A stretch of DNA of 64,000 nt from Fasciola hepatica (GCA_948099385.1 CANUEZ040000117.1:3892001-3956000); one strand, 5' to 3'; shown: positions 1-11,813, counted from the first letter of the stretch. Notes: generated by a model not told the origin, from the letters alone. Made by a program: numbers and translations.

Positions 1-1990
1 CACGGTGTAGTACTCACCACGTCTTTAGATAGTCTGCATGGAGTAGGCACAGCGAGCTCAAGCATGCTGGGGGGTCCTTGATATATACCAAAAACAGCAG
101 TGGACTTAGTGCTGAACCTTAGGAAACACCACTGAAGGCCGGTCACCATGTGGACAGGATCCCAGAAGCTTCAACCGCTAGTTTCCGCCCTCTCTGGGAA
201 GTACTCAGTCCAACGTATTAGTGAGCCAACTAGTCCCAAAAGCTCGAGCTTTTGGGAGTGACAATCATGTGGTACTTTGTCCTAAGCCTCACTGAAGTCG
301 ATAAAAAAGGGCATCTGCTTGATACCCTTCAGCCTCTGCCTCCGCCCAGTCTTCTGGGGCCAACAGAAGATTGGAAATGCATGAGCTCGATCTGCGAAAT
401 CCATGCTCTGCAGGACAAAGCACGCTGAGCCCATCGAGATGTTCTTCGGCGCGCCTGGCTATGAGCCGCTACATTACCTCGCAGATGACCCATGCAGGGC
501 TTACAGGTCTACAGCTGGCAGCTGCCTTCTTGTTTCCGCCCTTGAACATCTGTACCACAATGGCTTGTTTCCAGTAGTCCGGGAGTTTTCCAGTTGCTAG
601 TGATCTGTTGAACAGCTTGGTGATTGAGCCCTCGAGAATCTCAGCCAGCTCTCGCAGAACAAGTGGGTGGATTCCATCCGGTCCGGGTGATTTATGTGGC
701 TTAAGAGATCTTAGAACCGTTGTAACTGAATCCACTCCGATGTCACTGAACGCGATTGAAGGCCCGGGCGCCGACGACAGTGGTAACCATGGTTGATCAT
801 GCATCATCGCCGAAGCATAGTGGATATATCGGAATCAGCCACTCTCCCTTCTACCATCAGAGCAACTATGCCTAGTTTTACTGCTTTTAGCGTTTTCAGG
901 TATACAAATAGTCGCTTTGGTGCGTGCACACTTTCGGCTGCTAGCCTCTCTTCGAATTTGCATTGTTAAGCCATCCTCATGGAAGAGCATTGGGTTCGTA
1001 GAAGTTTGTACGCATTACAGCCCGCCCGCTTTGTCTCGATTTTGTCTCCAAGCTCGGTTCCTTCTGCGGAGTAGGCATCGGAGCTCCTTGTTAAACCATG
1101 GGGTGCCCTTGGCATAGGACCGTCGACGGTGTGGAGGGGCAAAGCTCCGTATCCCTTGGTGGATTTCTTCTGGGGTAATACACCAGGCCAAGTACACATC
1201 GTTTGGATCCTGATTCTCGAAAGTCATGTTTTGAGCTGTTGCTCACATGCAGTCAAAGTATATGCGGCAGACTTTCGGTTCACAGTGCCGTGTCCGTGGG
1301 ATTCGAGCCCCACACCTCCAGTGCATGTTCAGCACGGCATGATTGCCGGCCCCAATAGGGGGCATTACTTCTATACAGGTAGCATCCGAGGCCCGGGGAG
1401 TAAAAACTAAATCCAAAATGGATTTCTGTCCATTCAAAAGCGGGTAGGCCAATGAGCCTGTTGGTGACGTTTCAGGTCACACACTGACTTGTGTAGGTGC
1501 TGGGAGAAAGTATCTGCTGCTTCAGTGCAGCAGTGAGCCTCCCAATCAATGTGGGGCGTGTTGAGGTCACTCAGGGCCGGATAGTTTCCCTCAGTCGCGC
1601 AGCCCTGCATGAAATGCAACATATTTAACCGTTCAGTAGCCGGTGTCCTATAGGACAGACCTAGCGCCACTTATCCACAACTGGTTAGTTTCGCCTGGCA
1701 CCGAAAGCTCTTCACAAAGTCGTCGGAGTTCCGCAAAAAGGTCAGGCATATGTGCAGAGGCCCCATCACTGATGTATATCACTAAGCCACCTCCACCTCT
1801 GGGAGGGATTCTGCGCTAAAGGAAGGGGTAGTAGCCTGGGATCGATACTTCCGCGTTCGATACCCCTCATTCAGCCAGGTTCCGGTGAGAGCTATGATTG
1901 CAGGCCTTCTGGATGCCGCGAAGGGTCCCCGTTCGTTGCGCTTATTAGGTAGCTCGCGAACAATACCGAGATATGCTTCTGCCATCTGAC
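1..1990 (-). mobile_element. Decayed CR1/Jockey-like LINE (group B): endonuclease, linker and RT start
   Basis: Read on the minus strand, the pieces fall in LINE ORF2 order from right to left. An endonuclease start with an ETW-like motif (ALTGTWLN) lies near 1,880, a GDFNAP-like stretch (SDLNTPHIDW) near 1,560, the endonuclease C-terminus (SILDLVFTPRASD) near 1,400, a linker with PWFNKELRCLLRRRNRAW near 1,090, and an RT finger with HKSPGPDGIHPLVLRELAE near 660, followed by FKGGNKKAAAS. Further RT (SEA-DKVPHD) continues in broken frames to the window edge. Frames shift repeatedly, so the copy is dead. The RT pieces resemble CR1-type elements; clade assignment is from memory. The element is cut by the left edge and its 5' end is not identifiable beyond about 1,990. 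Confidence 0.85.
469..807 (-). pseudogene. Reverse transcriptase finger/palm fragment of LINE ORF2
   Basis: A 112-codon open stretch carries the hallmark LINE RT motif SPGPDGIHPLVLRELAE followed by LFNRSLATGKLPDYWKQA and an FKGGNKKAAAS block. These correspond to the RT N-terminal conserved blocks. The catalytic F/YxDD block would lie at lower coordinates and is not seen intact. It belongs to the decayed LINE that fills 1-1,990. Confidence 0.85.
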
Positions 1991-2447
1991 CATTTATAAG
2001 TGTGTTCGGGAGATGCTCACCCCTGATGTAAGAAACAAATACTGGAAATCCCTCAAAATGTTATACTTGCTTCTCGAATTCGGCTATGTTCGACATCAGT
2101 GTGAAACGCTCGCCCATGAACCACGTTTTTTCACGTTTGTTCTTTCTTGTGCGGCATTTGAATTTGACCACGAACCGTTTCTGACTGTCATGCTTAAGCC
2201 ACGGGGATTTGAACCTTCAGATTTTGCTGTCGAATCTATTTGGCCGCATACTTGAGGTTTTTATATATACGTGTAACTTTTGGGAATTTCAATTTAGTAC
2301 TGTAGAAACTACGAATCATTCTTGTTCCGGTTTTGAGATTCGTTTGAATTGGCTACGCGTTGCTCGGTTTGCGAGAATTGACTTACCGTACTCAATTAGA
2401 ACCTGGACAAAAAAAACTCACTGGAAGTGCCCGGACGAGGAAACAAG
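1991..2447. other. Unassigned AT-rich spacer with a tRNA-like B box
   Basis: I see no coding resemblance. On the minus strand at 2,205-2,215 there is a perfect match to the RNA polymerase III B-box consensus (GGTTCAAATCC). A convincing A box upstream and a tRNA fold are not evident, so this could be a SINE relic or chance. Confidence 0.3.
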
Positions 2448-2760
2448 GAGCTTGTTGTATTGATACATTTCTCGAACGCGGTCGAGACGCATGCAAAAGC
2501 GCAAGATCATGGTGCACAACGTTACCCAAAACGATGAACTACACACGAATTTCAAGAATGGGAGTCAAAAATGTCAGAAGCAAAACAGCATAGCTAGAAA
2601 TAGTTTGGATGGATCAAACTGATCGTGGTTTGCACAGCAAATACGAGTTGGTTTGAAATCCGAGTGGTAGCGGTGTGATCTCCGACCTGGAGATTTTTGA
2701 ATTGGCGCGGAATCCTGGATTTCTGGAGTGCCACTTTTGAAAAACATGAAAGTCATCTTC
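2448..2760 (-). mobile_element. 3'-terminal fragment of a group-A LINE
   Basis: This stretch aligns by eye with the 3' end of the intact LINE at 37,586-37,830. Shared features are an inverted repeat (TCTCGA/TCGAGA at 2,470-2,487), a following ATGATCATGG-like segment, and the block around TTTGGATGGATCAAACTGAT. The 3' tip lies at the low-coordinate end, so the element is on the minus strand. No ORF2 is attached, so it is a 5'-truncated copy or a fragment. Confidence 0.7.
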
Positions 2761-3247
2761 CAAGATTATTGTGAAACACGAGTTACTTGCTGAGTCGTAA
2801 GTGACTTACCTGTTATATTTATAATGCGAAAAAATTGGACGATTTTTCCTTGGTAAAAACATTCCGATCAACGAAATGGCAGTCATTTGTGTATAGCGGA
2901 CTATAAAATTGAACTGGGGCCTCAATTCGTATCTGGTAATGGCAAAAAATGTGTGAAATATTTTTGAAAATCCTGGACTGTTTCCTAATTATTATTTGGA
3001 AAAGTGGTCTTCACTTACCATTGTCCCGAAATCCCTATTTTGTGTGAAAAACGTGCCCCTAGTGGTGGTGCGCTTTCCGGAGGACCACCGGGTGATGTGA
3101 TTTGGCCCAGTGAGGTTGGGCTAAAAGAATAACTGCCAAAATAAGGAAACTGTTTTTTTTCTACCTGCGTGTACACCATTGGCGTAAGGAGTTACGTAAG
3201 TGATGGGTGGAAGCAGGGCAGGTTTGGTTTCGTGTCCACCAGTAACA

Positions 3248-3252
<5 letters not shown>
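2761..3252. other. Unassigned spacer
   Basis: I see no coding resemblance, RNA gene or terminal repeat here. It lies between the LINE 3' tail and the AT microsatellite. Confidence 0.4.

Positions 3253-3309
<57 letters not shown>
3253..3309. repeat. (AT)n microsatellite
   Basis: About 28 uninterrupted AT dinucleotides. The open frame through it reads as Tyr-Ile repeats and is not a gene. Confidence 0.97.
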
Positions 3310-3313
<4 letters not shown>

Positions 3314-3529
3314 TGTCCCACGGTGCGAGCTCTCTCCCATGTATCTAGCAGCAAAGTTTCACTGAACTAACTAGCTGATCTTGTCTGAACGTGGTAGATA
3401 ACCGCTCTTCTGCTATGAATGCTTTCCGTATTAATCGGTACAGTAACTTACGTGAAATGGCTGAAGGAAAGAACTGAATGCCACTTCCTTTCCGTCTTCT
3501 GAAGCTGTTAAACGTCATTCTATCTTCAC
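3310..3529. other. Unassigned spacer between the microsatellite and the MULE relic
   Basis: Nothing coding or structured is recognisable. It may hold the end of the MULE element, but I could not find terminal inverted repeats. Confidence 0.35.
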
Positions 3530-3824
3530 GAAATGTTTAACAAAGCACGGAGTTTTCTATTTACCACACCTAAACTCGCAAATGATCGCCCCCTATATGA
3601 ATCTAGTATTCCCAGGCTTGTGCACGTGAAACAAGACTCACATGCTAGAGAACTGAAAAGGCAACAACAAAATTGCTTCAGAGAATCAACACGGTAGTCA
3701 AAATGTGGTGGCCCCATAGGGACCATGTTGACAGTCTCGTTGTCCTCCACGTTGGCCATCGGGCCAGACAATGCACCCACTCGTACTTGTCGTCCTTTCT
3801 GGATCCCGAGCATTCGAAATGGGC

Positions 3825-5129
3825 TCATCGACCACGGGAGCCACATTGTACCCACTGAACATCCTCGTCAATGTCCATCGTTGGTTCCTCCAATCTGCAC
3901 ACTCTGCAAACGTCCTCCCGAAATGGCGAAGCCGCTGTATCTACACGTCGACGCTTGCTTTCCGCTTTGAATGGTGTCGAATTATTGGTGCGCAACAGAC
4001 GGAAATCCAAGGCTTGCAGTGGGTTCCCTATGGAAACGATATCTTCATCGTCCGCATTCCTAACTACCAAGGCCGATTTTCCTTTCGGCCGTGACTTACT
4101 ACCGCTAGTGCTGACTACTAATGAGCCACTACTAGCCAGTGGTGTTGCTGGAACGTACAACGCACTAACACTCATGTCAGCCTCTATGTTCCCTATGGGC
4201 CTGGGAACCTCCTGTAATTGATACCATGAACTGGGCCGTTCAGTTAGTCCACGCGATAGACTGCGAATAAGGTCTGTTATATTAATAAACTTATCACCGC
4301 CTAAGTTGCCCACAATTACCCTAAGGTCTTTCAAGGCATCATTAGTGATTGCCAGTTTAGCATTTATAGGAGTGACATTTGACGTCTTCTGCTTATGAAC
4401 GAACTCCGGATCAGAAACTGGAAACCATGTTCCCGATACTGGCAGCTCCCAACGGCCCAAATTTATATCACCCACGGGAAATCTTGTTTCCTTCACTACT
4501 CGAAGCGAATGTAGACAAGGCAGGGCCCACTGAAAACTGAATGAACAGTTACACCGTGGGTTCTCTGATCTCAGGTTAACTCTATAAATGTGACCCTTGG
4601 AAGTAAGTACTACATATGCTGCACCTGATAGAGTGATGCCTAAAACCGCTTGACTATCAAAATGCTTCGGAAGCACAACATGTGCATACGCAGTCAGTCG
4701 ACCCAAGACGTCCTGCGTCCATCCAAGATCTTTTAGAGCCTTAACAGGAATCATCCTTTCTCTCGCAAGCCGATGCCTACGAACATTCATTAAAGACTCA
4801 GTGCGGTCGAGAATTTTCTTAAACACATCATACATCGATGACCCCCGAAACAGATCGGTTTTCAATTGCCTGTCCTCAGTTTCAACCCCATTTGTGGTAT
4901 AATTACCATGAAGCAAATACTGCCGGGTGGCATGTGCAGCCTAGCTAGTCTTATACGGCATCCAAGTACTTTTCAAGTAATGGGACGCCTCGGAACTTCG
5001 ACCTTCAATGGCGGATAAGAACCTATTAAAAGCTGCGTTGTCCTCCGTGTACACCATGTTGAGCATCCACTGGAATATCCTACCTCCATCAGTGATGGGT
5101 ACGTGTGACAGCAGACCACATCGACGCAT
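3825..5129 (-). pseudogene. MULE transposase C-terminal part with SWIM and truncated PHD finger
   Basis: Two open pieces form this part. At 4,941-5,129 the segment MLNMVYTEDNAAFNRFLSAI and a following YLKSTWMPYKTS resemble the region after the DDE domain. At 3,825-4,916 a 363-codon ORF starts with LHGNYTTNGVETEDRQLK, typical of the MULE C-terminal side, then carries a SWIM zinc finger at about residues 120-140 with spacing C-x-C-x9-C-x-H. A low-complexity linker with a basic patch (KRRRVD) follows, then a PHD-type start (CRVC...WVQCGS). A TGA at 3,825-3,827 interrupts the PHD finger, and PHD-like residues (HFEC, WVHC) continue in the same frame beyond it. The stop between the 5,129 piece and the 4,916 piece is another break. 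Confidence 0.65.
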
Positions 5130-5156
5130 ATCCTTTACGACGTGGAACCTGCAGAA

Positions 5157-5813
5157 TTAAACCTGCGCCTCCGGGTTCGGTGTCCTCAGTTTGAAATTAA
5201 TAATGTTATCTTCACTCACGACCTGTGAATACCCTTGGTTTCTCAATAACTCATCTACACGAGTAGCATTCGTAGTGGAGTCAACGGATCCTAATATTTC
5301 CCTTATGGAGTGAAATTCGCGACTGCGAAGGCGTCGGCTAAACATTCGCCAGGTGTAATCCCGGAGCCCGGCAGTATAATGGAAACTTTCCATCATACCA
5401 AACAAATGACTCTCTTGATCACTGGTCAAGCGGCGGTTACTGACGTAATAACCCTCGGTCCCTCGTTGGAAATCGTGGTTATGGATCATGGCCCACTGCG
5501 ACATCATGTAGGACGAGCCGACGGCACGCGCCGAGACGAACGCTTGCCAACCGATTTCCAGAGCGGTTTCTTCTTCTCCGATGGAAGCCGTAATATATGA
5601 TGACATAGTGCTGCGTGCCAGGTGTTAAAATAATACCACGTTTACTTGCCATTTCCCTTGTTCGTGAGCCGTATACGTAAAGCACGGACAAGTGGTCGAT
5701 TGGAAGTCCCGAAAATCGGATCGGAATGCATCCAAATTCGGGTACATCTTCTCAACCGTTGCATGGAACTGGGCAAAATCATCAGCTATGCTTCGCTCCA
5801 TATCGAGAACCAC
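5157..5813 (-). pseudogene. MULE transposase N-terminal DNA-binding region
   Basis: A 149-codon open stretch (5,157-5,606) contains WAMIHNHDFQRGTEGYYVSNRRLT followed by a helical segment with FHSIREILG and DELLRNQGYS. In MULE transposases a comparable HNH-containing, FAR1/WRKY-like zinc region is followed by such a helical region. More N-terminal sequence continues in other frames to about 5,813 (DFAQFHATVEKMYPNL), so at least one frameshift lies between. It is joined directly to the post-catalytic part at 5,129. Confidence 0.6.
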
Positions 5814-5854
5814 CCAGTGAGAGAAAGAAAAGGCAAGTGAATATCAAGCCTAGG

Positions 5855-8800
5855 GTTGCGGACTAGATATGACCAAAAATTACCAACGTTCTTTCATAAA
5901 GTTCGTTTCCATAAAGCAAAATTTTGCAGTGTTTTTGTTCAATTTAAATGCAAAAGTTACTCCGGCAGCTGTTCGAGGTCTGCATTACGCCAAGCCAGGT
6001 AGGAACTTGCACCACTCTCAATCCGAGTCGGGCGATGGTGGCCCTCGGGGATACAGAAAATATCGTGGGCAAGTAGTGCTTAGAATGCATTATAAATCAA
6101 AACGATGAAAGCCATAGATAGCGGGGGCTTATTGGGGTCTGATGAGAGGAATAAGTTCTGAACAGGGCGGAATGAATAAAATGTATGGGAGTACACTGGG
6201 GACTTGTGATGAATATGGAAAGAGCTACTTTCCATGCAGGCAATATGAACCCGGAATGACGGATTTTCCCGGGTTCAATAAACGGAGTATGTTATGAAAC
6301 AGGGAGATATGAAACAAACTGTATGAAAGTGCGCTCGGGAACGTCGGTGAATGTAGAAGAAATAACAACCCATGAAAAGGTGAGTGCGGTTTCATTATCA
6401 ATGACCCGTATCGTTCAGAAAAAGGGTGAGGGAAACCTGAGGGTCCTGGATTGGCGAAGAATCAATTTCAAGCAGGATACCTTTCGAGAGAAAAACGAAA
6501 TCTTGCAACAGATACCAGAGTGGAAAACCTTAGCGTGGGCTCGCGCCTTATTGTTTTGTTATGCTGACGAAAAAATACTGACTCACTTATTCTCGGGGTT
6601 ATTCAGCGTCATTATTGAAAACCACTGATGAAGAGGCTGAGTGGCCTCGCGTTCGGATGGCATATCGAAATTTCATGGGTAACAAATTCTTGTGTTGCTT
6701 AATCCAGCCCTGCTATCGGGTTGTTCTCACAAGACCAAGGTGATGAGCATCATCCCGTGGGTATGGTTCACCTGGCGGGTAAACGAGGTGTCGATCAACC
6801 AGTAGCGGGTTGCGGGTGAACTGTTTTTCGTGTAGGCTCCAACAGTGACATCAGTAGGAGGTGTAACGAACGTTTGAGCAATGCGTAGCCAAATTCGCAG
6901 CGAATCCCGAAATCAAAAGACGATTATCCGTGATATTCTACGATACTAGATTATTACATGAACAATGACAAAAAATATACAAACCTCAATAATACGATCA
7001 CAAAGACTCAACAACGAGAAACCGAATAGCAGCGTGTGAGCAAACAGCACGTGCGTCACGCAGGTCCTGAACAAGGATGTGCCAAAGTAGCGCTCTGGGA
7101 GCGAACAAACAACAATTGGTCCATAAAAAACAACCAGTTCGTAAGGACAAGTCAATAGTGTATGGAAATGAGTGATGTTGGGAAAAACACTGAATCGCGA
7201 GGGAAATAGGGAGATTTTCCACGACCGGCTGTTACAGGAGGGGTGTTGCTTTAGAAGGTAACAATCAATCTTTTGGTAAGCAGTTGGGGGCGTTTTAGGT
7301 CTCGACTGCGATTTCGGTAGGTATGAAATGTTCCATTTGTTCATTGTCTGTACGGGTCGAATTGTAGACCTTCGTCATGGAACATGGAGCCCGAGTAGGT
7401 GGGGGAGGCTGAACTCTAAACAAATGGGGTTTTGCAGCCTGGACTCGGTTTCAGCTGTGGGTTACGACAATAAATGACGACAACTAATAGTAAACTGGTT
7501 GGGTTCATGTGAACCGTCAGTGGCACGTTACATTCTGACCTGGGTTTTAGTTCGAGAGCTTAAGTTACGTAGGCTTGCAGGGGGTTGAGCTAAACTGCCA
7601 CGGGCTAGCAATGTACCGTACACTGGGTGAGCCACTGTCTGCATTTCAAAGGATAAATGGTTTGCACTCAATCGGAAATGGTAAGCCTTACTATCGTCCG
7701 CTTACGCAGAGTGCAGGCCAGCACGGAGGCGGTAAAACATCTCACCTATATAGGTTTGAAAGAACAGCGTGTGAGTGAATGTGATTGGTACCCTGCGTGT
7801 ATAGCACTATATTTGTTACCGTCTCTTCTGGTATAGTGGTTATACTATGCTGAAAATGTTCGGAGAAACACTTGGGTAGGATGGCAGAATAAACTATCAG
7901 GGCATCGGCGGTGATACATTGGAGAAAATTGGTGTCGTGCAGAGAAATATAAACGTAAGTTCGCCTGCGTTCCTACTTCACGGTGCTGGCATAGTGAGAA
8001 TAAACTTGAATATGAGCAAGAAGATCTCATGAAGGGGTGTTTGCATGAACGTCCCATTTATCATAACTTGAAGAAAGATAATTAATGGGGAACAGAAAAT
8101 AAGAACGGCTCTCAGTGTTCAGTCATTGGAGTTAAATGCGGCAGATGTTGGTCACCTGTTGTCTCGATATGCCATCTATGTCAGTGGACTTAAAGTCTGG
8201 GCTACGGTAGTGATTGTAGCTAGCAGGAGGCAACAAGAAGTACTTAGAACCCAGATAGCAGTTTGTATAGCTGGTCTGAGGGATATTTGACATGTGCAGC
8301 CGTGGGCTACTAACCGGTCTGATGCCGCTGGCTGGTGTCGGATGTGGTTGCTGTTAGGTAAGGTTGTAAATCCAAGCGTGGTTTGGATTCTAGGACATCG
8401 AAAAAGCCGGATTTTACCAAAGATGACGGATGATAGAGGAGTATGTAGGGAAAATGTGACCGGTTTTCACCACGTTCTTTTCTCTTTTTTCCTCTGGCGG
8501 GCTTCACCGAGGTTGTTGTTATTCGTCAAGTACGTCAACACGCAGTCCGGATCAATGTGTTGAAAGTCGAGGTTAAGGTGGGACTAAGAAAACACGGAGT
8601 AGGGCAACGAATGTTGCAAAGTACAGGTCCGCATACGTGTATCAGTCATATACAACGCCAGGCCATGCTTGGGACCACCAGATACCATTCCGGGCTAGCT
8701 GGTTTGAAAGTTTTCAGCTCTGCTTTTGGGGAAGGGTATGGTGCATAAGTGGGAAGATGATGGCAGTTGGTGGGTGGTACATACAGGAAAAGACGAGAGG

Positions 8801-9620
8801 ACAGACCAACAAGTAAACATTAGACGGTGGACCCTCGAGATAAGGGATATCTGGAATGAGATAATTGAGGAAGGCGAAATGAGGCCGGAAGTAAAAACCA
8901 GTCAGGTGGTGGCAGCCAAAATGAACGGCAAAGAAGTGAAAAGATCAAATAGGGGGTGGACGGCTGAACTCAGTGTCCTAGGGTCCAAAGCCACCTATTT
9001 ATTTGCCGGAGAGACATCTATGGCTAAGAACCTGAGACTGGTTGGCAGTAGAACGTGAACGGTGAGCGGAATAGGTAGAACCGGCAAACACTAAACAAGA
9101 TATAGTTAAAAAAGCCAACAATTTGTAGCTACTGTAATATAGGTTATGTTTGGTATGACGTAAAAGAAAATGGTCTACCTGGCCCTAGTCATTGGGCGAG
9201 TAATCAAAGTTCTGGTGCAGTATTCATGGCAAAGAAACCCGTTTTCGTAGGCCGGCTCTTTGGTGACACTCTGTTTGGTAAGGAGAATCACACTGGGCAC
9301 AGTCAAGAAGTGGTACAGCGAGCCTATGAACTGAAAAATAGGGGACTCTCGTGGATGTTCAGCGGGAGTTTATTTTATAACTTTGAACATTCTTTGAGGA
9401 AATGTTAGACCTCGGAGCTAATTTTATCTAGAATTAGAGGCCTGCAGTGACTGAGGGCGTGGGGCATAATTCGCGGAAAGACTGAGACAAATGGGTTCAG
9501 TATATGTGGAGGCCTTTCAGCTGCTTAGCTTAAACAGGAGGCATAAATTTAGCTTCATGCGACGCAACCATAGAGGGTCAAGACTGAGTAGGATGCGTTA
9601 ATCCCTTTAACGCAGACTTG
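5855..9620 (-). other. Long 3' UTR of the group-A LINE
   Basis: The region has no conserved frame and is A/G-rich on the plus strand (C/T-rich in element sense), as in the other group-A 3' UTRs here. At 6,247-6,276 there is an 8-bp inverted repeat (GAACCCGG/CCGGGTTC) followed by AATAAACGG. The same block, with weaker pairing, occurs in the intact LINE at 38,003-38,050. I see no host gene in these 3.7 kb. Confidence 0.6.
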
Positions 9621-9632
9621 AGGAAAATCCCA

Positions 9633-11225
9633 CTAATTTTTAGTGATTTGGCGCTGTTTGGGCTCCAGAGAAAAGTGGTAAGCTTTCGTCATGTTGTTGA
9701 AGATTATGGGACAGTATTCAAGGAGAGGCCTAGCATGAGACTTGTAAGCGAGCATTTTGCTTTCATTTGGCCGAAAAGTTCTGGAGATGAAACCAGTGGT
9801 TCTCCTCGTCTTGGCGACCTTTAATGGAACATAATCAGAAAACCTAAAGCTACGAGAGTAATGAAGACCAAGGTATCGAACTGAAGGGCTGTGCAAAATG
9901 GATAGATCGCAAATAAGCAGGGTTCCTGGGCCACTTGACATCCGAAGGTTGTTTGACAGCTCTTAGGGGTTGAGAAGTTCATACCCCATAAATTACACCA
10001 GTCACCGAGTCGCTTCAGTTCACTAGAAGTTTCATTCAGCATAGCGTCGAGGTTCTGACTAGGAAACCCATGAAAAATCCCAATGTCATCAGCGCAAAGA
10101 AATGGGGTACCATGGTGCAAAATGGGATATATATCATTTATGTTAATGAGAAAAAGCAAAGGACCGAGTAGGCTGCCTTGTTTAACCCCATTGATGACTG
10201 TAGCAGGTCGTGAGAAAAGCTCATCAATGAAAACAACCTGTGAGCTATTCAATGTTTATGACGTTAGCCATGACAAAAGGGGACCGGAAAAGCCGTACCG
10301 GCAAGTGGAGCACGAATGCGGCTTAAAGAAACCGTGCTGCCTACTATGGTTGATGTCATGAGACAATAGGAAGTCAGGCGTCTGCTGTTTGATAAGGCCT
10401 TCCGTCAACCTAGAAGCAAGTGGAGAGTGGCTGATAAGGAGGCAGCTGTTTGGGCCATGCATTGGTAACTTCTCGTGAATCGGGATGATGATTGCTATCT
10501 TCCATCCTGAGGCAAATATACCGAACTTGATGGATAGACTGTGGACCTTCGAAAGTAGGGCTGCGACATCAGTTCCCCAAGATGTAGAAGTGCTGGTGGA
10601 ACACCGTCATGGCCAAGGTGTGATGACTCCCGGATACGGGTATGCTGGTTGGTCACCTCTTTTGGAGTAAATACTAAATTGGATAGTATGTGCTTGTTGA
10701 CAGGTTCTATGCATGGGAGTAGAGTGAGGGGGTCCGTAGCCATGGAAGTAGCAAAGTGGGAATTGAGTGCCTCGGCTATCACTACAGGTGAGGTAATTTG
10801 ATCGTTGTTTGCTAAATTTAGAGAGGCGATACCAGCGGGCTTGCGCTGACTTCTGTCCCCCGGTAGGCATGCGAACTTTGAGGATGTATAGCGGCATTTC
10901 GGAATAGATACTTTTTGTTCCTTGATCATATCGCCAGTCTTGATTCTGATTGCAACCGAGAGATGCTGGAGCTGCAATAATGACGATACGTCACCATTGG
11001 TGTGATATAACTTCTGGAGCTTTGGATATTTGTCTTGCATTCGGTTCAGGAGTGAACTACGGACTCGGTTTGATATGGTCCGAGCTGTAGTGATTGCAGA
11101 CAGCAAGTTGGATAGGTTAGAATATAGTAACTCAGCAGCCAGCTGAGTGTCACTTCGCATGACGACGTCTTCCCAGCCTAACGATCCAAGCTTGCAGATA
11201 AGATTGTCCCAGTTGACCGGATGGC
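9633..11225 (-). pseudogene. LINE ORF2 relic: linker and reverse transcriptase
   Basis: The linker segment at 11,225-10,495 (LAAELLYSNLSNLL and onward) is clearly homologous to residues about 548-700 of the intact ORF2 (FAADLLYSNLHSCI). The RT continues at 10,252-9,821, where GVKQGSLLGPLLFLININDI precedes FLCADDIGIFHGF, so a DD catalytic pair is still recognisable. The thumb follows at 9,941-9,633 (VRYLGLHYSRSFRFSDY, ARPLLEYCPIIFNNM). Frames change several times. The sequence upstream of the linker jumps straight to the proline-rich part, so the endonuclease has been lost. Confidence 0.8.
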
Positions 11226-11226
11226 T

Positions 11227-11813
11227 TTAGTTTTGTTCAGTAGTGAACGGATGCATATGAATATGATGGAAGGAGATGATGAAGCTCTCGGTACAGGTGG
11301 TTATAGTGGAGATGATGGGGAGTCTGGTAGTGGTGACAGAGGTGGTATTTCCGGTGAAGAATACGGGGAGGATAAGTGAGGGGCACCAGATGTTCCAGGG
11401 GTTTGATGAGTTGAAGTCTGGAGGCGGGTAGTGTGAGGAAGGAGGGATAGGTAGGTGCTGATTGGGAGAGTTGTTAGAGTGCGGTGAATATTCTCCGAGG
11501 GGGCTGGCGGGAAAAAAGCCACCACGGACGTGTGGCAGTAACAGACCAAGCGAAGTGGGTGAGTCTTTTGGGAGTGGAAAGTTGGGTGGAGCACGGAGAT
11601 GATTCCCAGTGGTTGACTGGATAACTGTTGAGGTATACAGTGGTTGCCTTGGAGGATAGAAGTGTATTGGAGCGCTGACTGGAGGGGGATAGGTTGGATC
11701 AAGGTAGGATGGAAGTGAAAAGGCAGCTGGCCAAGTTGGAAAAGTAGGATCCGCAGCCACACAAGATGCCAGTGAAATTTTGCCCGACCGAGCCATTTCC
11801 TCGTAGTTTGCAT
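11227..11813 (-). pseudogene. Proline-rich N-terminal region of LINE ORF2 (relic)
   Basis: Two overlapping open frames of 170-189 codons are rich in Pro, Ser, Thr and His. The position just before the RT linker, and the composition, match the proline-rich N-terminal 280 residues of the intact ORF2 and the comparable block at 59,365-59,967. Which frame was coding is uncertain. It is not an independent gene. Confidence 0.55.

Larger units (their letters stand above)
3530..5830 (-). mobile_element. MULE (Mutator-like) DNA transposon relic
   Basis: On the minus strand, from 5,830 down, there are an N-terminal DNA-binding region (HNH plus helical segment), a post-catalytic helical segment, a SWIM zinc finger and a PHD-type finger. 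This order is that of MULE transposases found in invertebrates. The DDE catalytic core that should lie between the N-terminal region and the post-catalytic segment is missing: the two blocks are separated by only about 28 bp. Terminal inverted repeats and target duplications were not found, so the boundaries are approximate. It sits immediately beside the 3' end of the LINE at 5.86-13.8 kb. Confidence 0.7.

Noticed and set aside
1299..1309. tRNA-like B box (minus strand)
   Set aside because: It falls inside LINE endonuclease coding sequence with no A box or tRNA fold around it.
3121..3354. Open frame with a long Tyr-Ile repeat
   Set aside because: It is the translation of the (AT)n microsatellite.
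3825..4916. 363-codon frame as an intact host SWIM-domain gene
   Set aside because: It is continuous with MULE-type segments upstream and its PHD finger is cut by a stop with PHD residues continuing beyond, so a transposase relic fits better; domestication is kept only as a possibility.
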